From JANNWF01 sp041675805 (GTDB lineage: Bacteria; Pseudomonadota; Gammaproteobacteria; Xanthomonadales; Xanthomonadaceae): 22,003 bases of DNA. The DNA is taken from NCBI GenBank assembly GCA_041675805.1, contig JBAYTD010000033.1, positions 1 to 22,003 of the forward strand, given 5' to 3'. Both the position numbers and the translations under genes were made by a program. Under the pieces are notes generated by a model. It did no database searches and was not told the DNA's origin. It saw nothing but the letters and a program-made list of their open reading frames with translations. Within the stretch, counting starts at the first letter, position 1. Each line of letters starts with the position of its first letter. Below are positions 1 through 8,149 of this stretch, one piece after another.

Positions 1-92
1 CAGCAGACATGCGCGGGTCCGGCGAGAAAGGCGGCCAGTTTAGCGCGTCGGCTGCGCTGGCCGTTCCGCCATCGCGCGTGGAGCCGAATCGG

Positions 93-121
93 TTGGCATC
101 CGCCGCGCAGACTTCTAGACT
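93..121 (+). promoter_or_regulatory. Probable sigma-70 promoter of the propeller/GGDEF/EAL sensor gene
   Basis: A -35 element TTGGCA (93-98, 5 of 6 to consensus) is separated by 17 bases from a -10 element TAGACT (116-121, 4 of 6). Transcription would start near 128, leaving a leader of about 27 bases before the ATG at 155. The leader holds only a weak Shine-Dalgarno-like AAGG just upstream of the start. The spacing is ideal and nothing else competes in the 154 bases before the gene. This is inferred from sequence alone. Confidence 0.55.
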
Positions 122-154
122 GGCGGCTGCTGAGGACCGGGCCAAGACAAGGCG

Positions 155-3100
155 ATGGGCGTGCTGGAGACACCGCCAAACCGACAGGCGGGCGGGGCGC
201 TGCGGCGCGGCATCGCCTGGCTGGTCTTCGCCTGCCTGCTGCTGGCGCTGGGAAGCGCGCAGGCGCTGCGGCGCGATCATTATTTCAATCGACTGGGCAA
301 CGACCTCGGCCTCGCCCAGCAGAGCATCCAGGCGCTGATCCAGGACGAGCAGGGCTTCATCTGGGTGGCCACCCAGGCCGGCCTGCAACGCTTCGACGGC
401 TACCAGTTCCAGACCTTCGGCGACGGCGAGTCGGCGGACGCAGTGCTGCCGGAAGGCTTCATCACCGCGCTGGCGTCGGACGGCCACGGCCGGCTGTGGA
501 CCGGGTCGATCAACCACTTCGTCAACGGGCTGGACCTGCGCAGCGGCCGGGTGCTGCCCGGACCGCTGTCCGGTGATCCGCTGCGCGACCGCGTGCTGGC
601 GCTGCGCGCCCTGCCCGATGGCAGCGTCTGGGTCGCCACGATGGCCGGCGTGGAGCGCTTCGAGCCGGACAGCGGCGAGCGCAGCGAGGTGCTGCGCTGG
701 GGCTTGGCGGCGGACGCCGGAGAACTGGGCAACGTGATCCGCCGGGCCTACTTCGCGCTTGATCGCGACGGCGGCCTGCTGGCGGTGTCGGACAGCGGCC
801 TGCATCGCATCGACACGACCAGCCGCGCGCATCGCCTGCTGATCTCGCGGCGCGATCTGGTCAGCGCGCATCGTGATCGCCAGGACCAGATCTGGGTCGG
901 CGGCCTGAACGGCCTGTATCGGCTGTCCGCCGAGGGCGAGCTCAGCGCCGTCGCCGACGCCGGCGGCCGGCCGCTGCCCGGCGTGCGCCGGCTGGTCGAC
1001 GATGCACAGGGCCGTTTGTGGATGTCGGTCTGGCAGGGCGGCCTGCTGGTGTTCGACCCCGCCGACGGCAGCCACTTCAAGCTCGATGCCGACCCGCGCA
1101 TACCCGGCAGCCTGCACGACTCGCAGATCGCCAGCCTGCTGATGGACACCGGCGGCCTGCTCTGGACCGGCGGCGAATCGATGGGCATCGCCACCGTCGC
1201 CGTCGACGGCACGCGCTTCAGCCTGCTGCTGAAATCGCTGCAACAGACCTCCGGGCCGACCGACAACAGCGTCCGCGTGCTGGCCCGCTCCGGCCCCGAC
1301 CACATCTGGGCCGGCCATGCCGAAAGCAGCCTGCGCCGGTTCAACCCGGGCAGCGGGGAAAGCGAGGAATTCTTCGACGTGCTGCTGGCCGCATCGGGCC
1401 GTGGCAGCGCTCGGCCGGTCGGCCGGCGGCGGGTGATCGGCATCGCCGAACTGGCACCGGACCGGGTCTGGGTGTCCAGCGACATCGGCTTGTACGAGCT
1501 CGATCCGACCCAGCGCCGGGCGCGTCGGCTGACCCCGCTGGACGACCACGCGCAGCCCTGGCGCTATCGCGAAATGCTGCTCACCCGCGCCGGCACCGTC
1601 TGGCTGGGAACGTCCGACGCCGGGGTGCTGGCATATTCCCCGGCGACGCGAAGCTGGCGGCGCTTTCCGCCGGAGCCGGGCACACCCGGCAGCCTCGGCA
1701 ACAGCAACACGCTGAACCTGTTCGAGGACCGCCAGGGCCGGGTCTGGATCGCCACCCTCGACGGCCTGTTCCTGATCGAGGCCGACGGCGAGCGCGTGCG
1801 CCGCTTCGCCCATGATCGCGGCGATCCGCAGTCGCTGGCCGCCAACCTGGTGCGGGCGATGGACGAGGACGCCGGCGGCCGGCTGTGGGTGGCCAGCCAC
1901 GGCGGCCTGCAATACGTAGTCGAGGACGCCGACGGCGGCATCCGCTTCCAGCGCCATCCGCTGACCCGGCAGATGCCCGACCGCGCCTTTTACGGCGTGC
2001 TTGGCGACGCCCGCGGCCGCCTGTGGATCAGCAGCAACCTCGGCGTTTCCCGACTCGATGAAACGCGCGAGGAGGTGTTGCGCTTCGGCGTCGCCGACGG
2101 CCTGCAAAGCCAGGAGTTCAACGGCGGCGCGCAACTGCGGCTGGACGATGGCCGCCTGCTGTTCGCCGGCATGGGCGGCATCAACCTGTTCGATCCGGCC
2201 GGCATCGAGGCCAGCGACTACACCCCGCCGCTGGCGATCACCCGCATCCAGACCGGTGCCCAGGGCGAGCCGCGCTCGCTCGCCGCGCCGCTGGCATCAC
2301 TCGAACTGGCACAGGACGACCGCATCCTGCGCCTGCGCTTCGCCGCGCTGGACTTCTTCGACCCGCTGCGCAACCGCTTCCAGTACCGGCTGGAGGGTTT
2401 CGACAAGGACTGGGTGATGCGCGACAACACGCCCGAAGCCACCTACACCAACCTCGCGCCCGGTCGCTACACGCTGCGCGTGCGCGCCAGCAACCACGAT
2501 GGCGTGTGGAGCGAGCGCGAACTGACGCTGCCGGTGAAGGTGACGCCGGTGTGGTGGAACAGCACCCCGGCGCGGCTGGGCTACCTGCTGGCGGCCGTGC
2601 TGCTGGCCGGCGCGCTGTGGACGCTGCAACAGCGTCGACGCCGGCAGGAGCGCGCCCTGCTGCGCGAGATCGCCGAGCGCGAGGAGCGCCTCAAGCTCGC
2701 CCTGTGGGGCTCCGGCGACGAGTTCTGGGACTGGGACGTGCGCAGCGACGTGCTGCACCGCATCGGAGCCGACCAGTTGCTCGGTCGCCGGCCGGAGGAA
2801 AGCATGTCCGCCGACGAATGGCGTCATCGCGCCGTGCATCCGGACGACCGCGAGCGCGTGCTCGACCTGTTGCATACGCACATCGACGAAGCAACGCCGG
2901 CGTTCGAGTCCGAGCACCGCGTGCGCAACGCGCACAACGACTGGGTCTGGGTGCGCTCGCGCGGCAAGGTGGTGGAGCGCGACGCGCAGGGCGTGGCGCT
3001 GCGCATCGCCGGCACCGCCCGCGACATCAGCGTCATCCGCGAGGCGGAGAGCGAGCGCCGGGTCGCCTCCGAGGTGCTGCGCAGCATGAACGAGGCGGTG

Positions 3101-4750
3101 GCGGTGGTCGACCTCGACTTCCGCTTCGTCTCGGTCAACCCGGCCTTCTCGCGCATCACCGGCTACGCCGAGGCCGAGGTGATCGGCCAGCCCTCCAGCC
3201 TGATCGACAGCGCGCAGCAGGATGCCGGCTTCTACAGCCGCCTGCGCACCACCACCATGGAGGTCGGCCACTGGAAAGGCGAGATCTGGCAGCGGCGCAA
3301 GAGCGGCGAGGAGTTCCTGAGCTGGATCGACATTTCCGAGGTGCGCGACCAGCGCGGCGAACGCACCCATTTCGTCGCCGTGGTCGATGACATCACCGAC
3401 CGCAAGCGCACCGAACTGGAGCTGCGCTACCTGGCCAACTACGACATCCTGACCGGCCTGCCCAACCGCACCCTGCTGTCCGAGCGGCTGGCCCGCGCGA
3501 TCACCCGCGCGCGCCGCCAGCAGACCCGCGTGGCGCTGCTGTTCCTCGACCTCGACCGCTTCAAGGATGTCAACGATTCGCTCGGCCACGCCATCGGCGA
3601 CCGCGTGCTGAAGGCCGCCGCCGCGCGCCTGCAGGAAACCGTGCGCGACACCGACACCGTCGCCCGTCTCGGCGGCGACGAGTTCACCGTGGTGCTCGAG
3701 GACATCGAGGACATCGCCGCCGCCGAGGACATGGCGGTGCGCATCGGCACCGCGTTCGCCCGCCCGCTGGGCGTCGACAGTCGCGCCGAGGCGACCATCT
3801 CGCCATCTATCGGCATCGCCGTGTTCCCCGATCACGCGGCGACGCCGGTGGATCTGCTGAAGTTCGCCGACACCGCGATGTACCAGGCCAAGGATCGCGG
3901 CCGCAACACCTGGCAGACCTATACCGAGGCGATGGATGCGGAGACGCGCCGCCGCGCCAGCATGTTGGCGGCGCTGCGCAAGGCGCTGGATCGCGGCGAA
4001 TTCAGCCTGCTGTTCCAGCCCAAACTGTCCCTGCTCGACCACCGCATCAGCGGCGTCGAAGCGCTGTTGCGCTGGCACAGCGACGAATTGGGCCACATCG
4101 GCCCGGCCACCTTCATCCCGCTGGCCGAGGAGACCGGCCTGATCGTGCCGATCGGCGAATGGGTGCTGCGCGAGGCCGCCAACACGCTGGCGCGCTGGCG
4201 TCGCGCCGGCTGCGACGACCTGGTGATGGCGGTGAACATCTCGGTGCTGCAACTGCTGCGCGGCGACCTGCCCGGCCACGTCGCCGGGGTGCTGGAGGAG
4301 TTCGACCTGCCGGCCAACCGGCTGGAACTGGAAGTGACCGAAAGCATGGTCATGGCCAATGCCGAACAGGCGATCCGCGCCATGCGCGAGCTGAAGAGCC
4401 TCGGCGTTTCGCTGGCCATCGACGACTTCGGCACCGGCTACTCCTCGCTGATCTACCTCAAGCGCCTGCCGATCGACACGCTGAAGATCGACAAGGCCTT
4501 CGTCGGCGACCTGACCACCGATCCCGACGACGAGGCGATCACCGCCACCATCGTCACCATGGCGCATTCGCTTGGCCTAAACGTGGTGGCCGAGGGCGTG
4601 GAGACGGTGGAGCAGGTGCAATACCTGCTCGAACAGGGCTGCGACGAGATCCAGGGCTACTGGCTGGCGCGGCCGCTGGACGCCAGCCGCTGCCTGGAGT
4701 TCATGCGCGACTGGAATCCCGCCGCCGTGCAGATTCCCGGCCAGAGCTGA
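155..4750 (+). CDS. Membrane sensor with double beta-propeller, Y_Y_Y, two PAS, GGDEF and EAL domains
   Basis: This 1531-residue protein probably makes and degrades cyclic-di-GMP in response to an extracytoplasmic signal. A signal peptide or anchor lies at about residues 18-38 (hydrophobic run WLVFACLLLALG). About fourteen repeats of the two-component-regulator propeller type (Asp-x-x-Gly-x-x-Trp pattern) fill roughly residues 60-680, enough for two seven-bladed propellers. A Y_Y_Y domain follows at about 729-795, then a transmembrane helix at about 805-825. Cytoplasmic PAS domains lie at about 845-960 and 968-1085, GGDEF at about 1092-1260 and EAL at about 1268-1520. The GGDEF motif (1173-1177) is intact, with an inhibitory RxxD site (RDTD) five residues before it. 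The EAL motif (1302-1304), DDFGTGYSS, the Asn in AVNIS, the lysine of LKIDK and VAEGVE are also intact, so both activities look possible. The start at 155 fits the short promoter leader. Specific ligand and net activity cannot be told from sequence. Confidence 0.9.
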   Translation: MGVLETPPNRQAGGALRRGIAWLVFACLLLALGSAQALRRDHYFNRLGNDLGLAQQSIQALIQDEQGFIWVATQAGLQRFDGYQFQTFGDGESADAVLPEGFITALASDGHGRLWTGSINHFVNGLDLRSGRVLPGPLSGDPLRDRVLALRALPDGSVWVATMAGVERFEPDSGERSEVLRWGLAADAGELGNVIRRAYFALDRDGGLLAVSDSGLHRIDTTSRAHRLLISRRDLVSAHRDRQDQIWVGGLNGLYRLSAEGELSAVADAGGRPLPGVRRLVDDAQGRLWMSVWQGGLLVFDPADGSHFKLDADPRIPGSLHDSQIASLLMDTGGLLWTGGESMGIATVAVDGTRFSLLLKSLQQTSGPTDNSVRVLARSGPDHIWAGHAESSLRRFNPGSGESEEFFDVLLAASGRGSARPVGRRRVIGIAELAPDRVWVSSDIGLYELDPTQRRARRLTPLDDHAQPWRYREMLLTRAGTVWLGTSDAGVLAYSPATRSWRRFPPEPGTPGSLGNSNTLNLFEDRQGRVWIATLDGLFLIEADGERVRRFAHDRGDPQSLAANLVRAMDEDAGGRLWVASHGGLQYVVEDADGGIRFQRHPLTRQMPDRAFYGVLGDARGRLWISSNLGVSRLDETREEVLRFGVADGLQSQEFNGGAQLRLDDGRLLFAGMGGINLFDPAGIEASDYTPPLAITRIQTGAQGEPRSLAAPLASLELAQDDRILRLRFAALDFFDPLRNRFQYRLEGFDKDWVMRDNTPEATYTNLAPGRYTLRVRASNHDGVWSERELTLPVKVTPVWWNSTPARLGYLLAAVLLAGALWTLQQRRRRQERALLREIAEREERLKLALWGSGDEFWDWDVRSDVLHRIGADQLLGRRPEESMSADEWRHRAVHPDDRERVLDLLHTHIDEATPAFESEHRVRNAHNDWVWVRSRGKVVERDAQGVALRIAGTARDISVIREAESERRVASEVLRSMNEAVAVVDLDFRFVSVNPAFSRITGYAEAEVIGQPSSLIDSAQQDAGFYSRLRTTTMEVGHWKGEIWQRRKSGEEFLSWIDISEVRDQRGERTHFVAVVDDITDRKRTELELRYLANYDILTGLPNRTLLSERLARAITRARRQQTRVALLFLDLDRFKDVNDSLGHAIGDRVLKAAAARLQETVRDTDTVARLGGDEFTVVLEDIEDIAAAEDMAVRIGTAFARPLGVDSRAEATISPSIGIAVFPDHAATPVDLLKFADTAMYQAKDRGRNTWQTYTEAMDAETRRRASMLAALRKALDRGEFSLLFQPKLSLLDHRISGVEALLRWHSDELGHIGPATFIPLAEETGLIVPIGEWVLREAANTLARWRRAGCDDLVMAVNISVLQLLRGDLPGHVAGVLEEFDLPANRLELEVTESMVMANAEQAIRAMRELKSLGVSLAIDDFGTGYSSLIYLKRLPIDTLKIDKAFVGDLTTDPDDEAITATIVTMAHSLGLNVVAEGVETVEQVQYLLEQGCDEIQGYWLARPLDASRCLEFMRDWNPAAVQIPGQS

Positions 4751-4763
4751 GCGCGGTGCCTGC

Positions 4764-4793
4764 TTGACCGGGCGAAAGCCGGTGGCCTATCGT
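4764..4793 (+). promoter_or_regulatory. Candidate promoter of the zapB-like/zapA operon
   Basis: TTGACC (4764-4769, 5 of 6 to the -35 consensus) is followed after 18 bases by TATCGT (4788-4793, 4 of 6). The predicted transcription start falls at about 4800-4801, which is the A of the ATG at 4801, so the mRNA would be nearly leaderless. No Shine-Dalgarno sequence precedes that ATG, which agrees with this. Moderate support only. Confidence 0.4.
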
Positions 4794-4800
4794 CGCGCCC

Positions 4801-5022
4801 ATGAACGACTCCGATGCGCTCGCCCAGATCGCCGCCCTGCGCGACAAGGTCGAACGCCTGGTCGATGCCGCGCGTCGGCTGGGCGACGAGAACCGCAGCC
4901 TGCGGGCCAGCCAGGAGCAGTTGATGAACGAGCGCGCCGCGTTGCTGAGCAAGAACGAACAGGCGCGTTCCCGCGTCGAAGCGATGATCCTGCGGCTGAA
5001 GTCACTGGAACACAACGCGTGA
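4801..5022 (+). CDS. TIGR02449-type ZapB-like coiled-coil protein
   Basis: This 73-residue protein is almost entirely a predicted coiled coil, with heptad-like leucines from about residue 8 to 70 (IAALRDKVERLVDAARRL, then ENRSLRASQEQL). Small proteins of this kind are found immediately upstream of zapA in many gammaproteobacteria and are annotated as TIGR02449 or ZapB-like. By analogy they may take part in Z-ring organisation, but that role is inferred from position and coiled-coil form. Its TGA overlaps the GTG start of zapA by four bases, which suggests translational coupling. The alternative is simply a hypothetical coiled-coil protein; the reading frame itself is convincing. Confidence 0.82.
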   Translation: MNDSDALAQIAALRDKVERLVDAARRLGDENRSLRASQEQLMNERAALLSKNEQARSRVEAMILRLKSLEHNA

Positions 5023-5321
5023 GCGAACCCGTCGGCATCCGCCTGCTCGACCGCGAATACCTGGTCGGCTGCCCGCCCGAGGAAAAGGACGGCCTGCTGG
5101 CCGCCGCGGCGCTGATCGACCGCCAGTTGCGCGACGTGCGTGCCGCCCATCGCAACGCCGGGCAGGACCGTATCTTCGTGCTGGCGGCGCTCAACCTGGC
5201 GCACGAACTGATCCAGTTGCGGCAGAGCGAGGGCCACAGCCGCGAGGCGCTGCGGCGCAGCCTGGGCGAGCTCAACCAGCGCCTCGACGGCCTGCTCGAA
5301 TCGGTTTCGCCACGGCCCTGA
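5019..5321 (+). CDS. zapA: Cell division protein ZapA
   Basis: ZapA is a cytoplasmic protein that binds FtsZ, cross-links its filaments and stabilises the division ring. The 100-residue product has the family pattern: an N-terminal beta segment (VGIRLLDREYLVGCPPEEKD), the helix LLAAAALIDRQLRDVR, and the conserved block QDRIFVLAALNLAHELI, then a C-terminal coiled coil for dimerisation. The length is typical. The GTG at 5019 is chosen because it overlaps the upstream stop as GTGA and because homology begins right after it; the longer reading frame upstream has no ZapA similarity. The 6S RNA gene lies just downstream, the usual gammaproteobacterial arrangement. Confidence 0.93.
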   Translation: MSEPVGIRLLDREYLVGCPPEEKDGLLAAAALIDRQLRDVRAAHRNAGQDRIFVLAALNLAHELIQLRQSEGHSREALRRSLGELNQRLDGLLESVSPRP

Positions 5322-5373
5322 ACCGCGCGCGATTGCGTGACCGCAGCCCCGCCCCGCAGCGACGACGGACTGC

Positions 5374-5379
5374 TACACT
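5374..5379 (+). promoter_or_regulatory. -10 element of the 6S RNA promoter
   Basis: TACACT matches the -10 consensus at 4 of 6 positions and lies eight bases before the inferred 5' end of the 6S RNA (5387). No good -35 element is visible at the expected distance, so part of the call rests on position. Confidence 0.45.
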
Positions 5380-5386
5380 GCGGCCA

Positions 5387-5574
5387 GCGTCCCCTGCCGT
5401 GTGCGACGGCGTATCCTTACATTTGCCTTGACCCTAAATAACGACCCCGGAACTGCGAACCCGGGCTGGTGAGCAAGTCCGCCTCCGAGCGGGAAGCCCG
5501 ACGTCCGATCAGCCGTTCCACCTGATCCCCACGGATCAAGGTCGTTTGGTGCGCATCGGCACGGCGGAGGACGC
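5387..5574 (+). ncRNA. ssrS: 6S RNA
   Basis: 6S RNA mimics an open promoter and sequesters the sigma-70 RNA polymerase holoenzyme, mainly in stationary phase. The ends form a long closing stem: GCGTCC (5387-5392) pairs with GGACGC (5569-5574), and CTGCCGTG (5394-5401) pairs with CACGGCGG (5560-5567) through one G-U wobble. Inside lie family-like segments such as CCTTGACCCTAAATAACG, GAACTGCGAACC, GGCTGGTGAGCAAGTCCG and GAGCGGGAAGCCCG, which resemble the conserved central-bubble region of the gammaproteobacterial RNA. The length of 188 bases is normal. The position between zapA and fau is the classic one. Exact ends are inferred from the stem. Confidence 0.88.
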
Positions 5575-5599
5575 ACCTCCCACGCTTTCCCTCGATTCC

Positions 5600-6211
5600 A
5601 TGAGCGATCTGGACCTTGCGGCCTTGCGCACCCGGATGCGCGCCGCGCGCCGCGCGCTCGGCGCGCGCGAGCGCATCCAAGCCGCCGAAGCGGTAGCGCA
5701 GGCGCTGCGCGAGGGTTTGCCAGCCTTGTCCCGGCCCGGCCGCATCGCCGGCTACTGGGCCTGCGATGGCGAATTGCCGCTGCATCCGCTGCTCGCCGGC
5801 CGACCGCCGTTCACCTTCCTGCTGCCGCGATTGATGCCGGGCAAGCGGCTGGCGTTCGCGCCATGGCGGCCGGGCGATCCGATCATCGCCAACCGCTACG
5901 GCATTCCCGAGCCCGACCTCGCGCCGCAGCGCTGCCTGCCGCCGGAGATGCTGGACATCGTCCTGACGCCGCTGGTCGCCTTCGACCGCGCCGGCCATCG
6001 ACTGGGCAGCGGCGGCGGTTACTACGACCGCAGCTTCGCCTTCCTGCGTGCCCGGCCGCGTCCGGCCCGGCCGCTGCTGGTCGGCGTCGGCTACGCCGTG
6101 CAGGAAGTGCCGGCGCTGGTCGCGCGCGAATGGGATGTTGGCCTCGACGCCGTGGTCAGCGAGCGCGGCATGTGGTTCTGCCGGCCGCCCGGCGACGCTC
6201 AGCCGATGTAA
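5600..6211 (+). CDS. fau: 5-formyltetrahydrofolate cyclo-ligase
   Basis: This cytosolic enzyme converts 5-formyl-THF to 5,10-methenyl-THF using ATP, returning a storage folate to one-carbon metabolism. The 203-residue product has the basic N-terminal helix (LRTRMRAARRALGARER) that precedes the nucleotide site and the hallmark glycine-rich motif RLGSGGGYYDR at about residues 135-145, followed by a hydrophobic strand and VVSERG near the end. The ATG at 5600 is preferred; an in-frame TTG (5546) and GTG (5549) also exist, but they lie inside the 6S RNA and would add residues unlike the family. Co-transcription with 6S RNA, by read-through or processing, is known in other gammaproteobacteria and is likely here. 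Its stop region overlaps the convergent ampE gene by 13 bases. Confidence 0.92.
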   Translation: MSDLDLAALRTRMRAARRALGARERIQAAEAVAQALREGLPALSRPGRIAGYWACDGELPLHPLLAGRPPFTFLLPRLMPGKRLAFAPWRPGDPIIANRYGIPEPDLAPQRCLPPEMLDIVLTPLVAFDRAGHRLGSGGGYYDRSFAFLRARPRPARPLLVGVGYAVQEVPALVAREWDVGLDAVVSERGMWFCRPPGDAQPM

Positions 6212-7125
6212 CCGGCCAACACCAGCACGGCGAGCACGGTCAGCCAGACGATCAGGATGCGCCAGACCAGGCTCATCGCATCGTGCAGCGCCGGCAGGCC
6301 GCTGGCCGGCAACGGCGCGTCGGCCGACGGCGCGGCCGGTTCGGGCTGGTCCACTGGCAGTTCGATCAGTTCGTCGTGGTCGTCGTCGACCGCGTTGTCC
6401 GCTGCGGCGTCGGCCAGCTCGGTCACCACGCTGGCGCGGGCGGCGGCGGACAGGAAACCGATGTCGCCGCCGAACCAGTCGTCGTCGCGGTCGCGATACC
6501 AGTTGCGCCAGGCCGCCAGCACGGCGTCGAAGCTGCCGGCCAGGGCCAGCGCCAGGGTCATCAGTTGCGCCGCCGGCCAGTCGAGAAGGCGACGCAAGCC
6601 CGCTGCCGCGCCGGTCGGCGCGTCGACCAGATGGCCGAGCCGATAAAGCAGGGCACCGCAGGGTCCGAGCAGCAGAAACCACAGCAGCACGCCGAACCAG
6701 CGCCGCAGCGCCTGCGAGAACACCGCCTCGATCAGGTCCGGTCCGTGCAGCGAGGCGCGGCCATCGGGAAACAGCGCCTGGGCGGCACGCAACTGGCCCG
6801 CTGCGTCCTCGGCTTCCAGCACCGCGTCGACGTCGCGGTCGAGATCGCGCGGCCCCCAGCTGTAGAGCAGCGCGGCGACGCCAAGCAGGAAGGCCGGAAA
6901 CCCGAACAGCGGATCGGCCAGTTGCCATTGCAGCAAGGCCAGCAACAGGACCGGCGACAGGATCAGCAGCAGGCCACCCGCCGAAGCGGCACCCGGTGCG
7001 CCCAACTGCGCGCGCCACAGCGCCTGCCAGCGGACGAACCATTCGAAGCGCCGCCATTGCGCGGTGACCGGCAGGTGATGGCCGATCAGCAAAGCGACGA
7101 CGACGGCGATGAGGGCGGTGGACAT
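6199..7125 (-). CDS. ampE: AmpE-like inner-membrane protein
   Basis: AmpE is an integral membrane protein first linked to AmpD in regulation of beta-lactamase induction; its molecular role is still poorly defined. This 308-residue product has about six hydrophobic segments: near residues 1-18, 48-68, 74-92, 142-165, a weaker one near 190-210, and a C-terminal one ending LTVLAVLVLAGYIG. Recognisable family features are the block around FSQALRRWFGVLLWFLLLGP and the LLDWPAAQL segment, which align with the E. coli protein from memory. No ampD gene is beside it in this window, so the beta-lactamase link is not supported by context. I choose the ATG at 7125 over a TTG three codons upstream. The last 13 bases overlap the fau 3' end on the other strand. 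Confidence 0.82.
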   Translation of the reverse strand: MSTALIAVVVALLIGHHLPVTAQWRRFEWFVRWQALWRAQLGAPGAASAGGLLLILSPVLLLALLQWQLADPLFGFPAFLLGVAALLYSWGPRDLDRDVDAVLEAEDAAGQLRAAQALFPDGRASLHGPDLIEAVFSQALRRWFGVLLWFLLLGPCGALLYRLGHLVDAPTGAAAGLRRLLDWPAAQLMTLALALAGSFDAVLAAWRNWYRDRDDDWFGGDIGFLSAAARASVVTELADAAADNAVDDDHDELIELPVDQPEPAAPSADAPLPASGLPALHDAMSLVWRILIVWLTVLAVLVLAGYIG

Positions 7126-7201
7126 CGTGGGCAAACCCCGGCCGGCTCAAGAGAAACCTGGCGGCGATTGTAGCGCCAGCGGACGACGCGCCGCCGCGCG
7201 C

Positions 7202-8149
7202 TCAGGCTCCGGGCAAAAGTTGCCGCACGCGCGCCGGATCGGCGCATTCGAGCAACCAGTCGGCGATCAGCCGGAAGCTGATCGAGATCGGCATCGGCAT
7301 GCGCAGCGCGTCGGTGGCGATGGCGTCGAGCAATTCGTCGGCACCGACCCAGCGCGCATCCTCCAGTTCATCGCCGACGACAATGGTCGGATCGTCGGCC
7401 TCGGCGCGAAAACCCAGCATCAGCGAGGCCGGAAACGGCCACGGCTGCGAGCCGCGGTAATGGCAGCGGCCGACGCGCACGCCGGCTTCCTCGGCCACCT
7501 CGCGGCGCAGCGCATCCTCCAGCGACTCGCCCGGTTCGACGAAGCCGGCAAGGGTGGAATAGCGCCGCGTCGGCCAGCCCGGCTGGCGGCCGATCAATGC
7601 CCGCGGGCCATCGGTGACCAGCACGATGATGGCGGCGTCGGTACGCGGGAAGTGCTCCAGCCGGCAGCCGGCCGCGTCGCAACGCGCGCTGTGCCCGGCG
7701 CGGCGCAACTGCGTGGGGTGACCGCAGGCACCGCAGAATCGCGCCCGCGTCTGCCACAGCAAAAGCGCCTTGGCATAGGCGAACAGGCCGGCGTCGAAGG
7801 CGGACAACTGGCCGGCCATCTGGCGCAGTCCCTGCCAGGACGGCGCGCCCTCGCGCAGCGCGCGCGGCAGACCGTCGACGGGCAGGGCGAACCACGGCGT
7901 GTCGCCGGTCAGGCCGAGAAAGCTGGCCAGGGCCAGGCCACCGAGGCCGATCTGCGCGGCGCGGAACACGGACAGGCGCGGGCCATCGGGGTCGATCGCC
8001 GCATTGCCCTCGAAATCCACCGCCACCACGTTCGAGCGCGCCCAGGCGGCGGCCAGCCAGGCGGCGTCCTCGCGCCTTTCGCCGGCGCGGTCGAGCGCCA
8101 GGCCGGCAAACGGGACGGCGAGCGCCGGCGCGTCCATGGCGCGGTTCAC
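7202..8149 (-). CDS. nudC: NAD(+) diphosphatase, NudC-type Nudix hydrolase
   Basis: NudC hydrolyses NADH and NAD to nicotinamide mononucleotide and AMP, and in E. coli also removes NAD caps from RNA 5' ends. The 315-residue product has an N-terminal domain (about 1-130), a zinc ribbon near 139-165 (FCGACG, then CDAAGC, four cysteines), and a Nudix domain. The Nudix box GFVEPGESLEDALRREVAEE continues into AGV and matches the G-x5-E-x7-RE-x2-EE-x-G pattern. The diagnostic SQPWPFPASLM follows, which separates NudC from other Nudix enzymes. The GTG at 8149 overlaps the erpA stop as GTGA, suggesting translational coupling; an ATG at 8137 is the alternative and no clear Shine-Dalgarno site decides between them. 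Confidence 0.93.
   Translation of the reverse strand: MNRAMDAPALAVPFAGLALDRAGERREDAAWLAAAWARSNVVAVDFEGNAAIDPDGPRLSVFRAAQIGLGGLALASFLGLTGDTPWFALPVDGLPRALREGAPSWQGLRQMAGQLSAFDAGLFAYAKALLLWQTRARFCGACGHPTQLRRAGHSARCDAAGCRLEHFPRTDAAIIVLVTDGPRALIGRQPGWPTRRYSTLAGFVEPGESLEDALRREVAEEAGVRVGRCHYRGSQPWPFPASLMLGFRAEADDPTIVVGDELEDARWVGADELLDAIATDALRMPMPISISFRLIADWLLECADPARVRQLLPGA

Noticed and set aside
2297..4567. A 756-codon minus-strand open frame inside the propeller/GGDEF/EAL gene
   Set aside because: Its translation is histidine/glutamine/valine-rich with no domain, and it is antisense to clear PAS, GGDEF and EAL motifs. High GC produces such long false frames.
6199..7125. CobD/CbiB cobalamin biosynthesis protein as an alternative to AmpE
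   Set aside because: AmpE belongs to the same broad superfamily, but the LLDW and C-terminal hydrophobic patterns fit AmpE better and no cobalamin genes are nearby.
5417..7150. A 577-codon minus-strand open frame over 6S RNA, fau and ampE
   Set aside because: It crosses an RNA gene and two convincing genes and has arginine/alanine-rich composition typical of out-of-frame translation.
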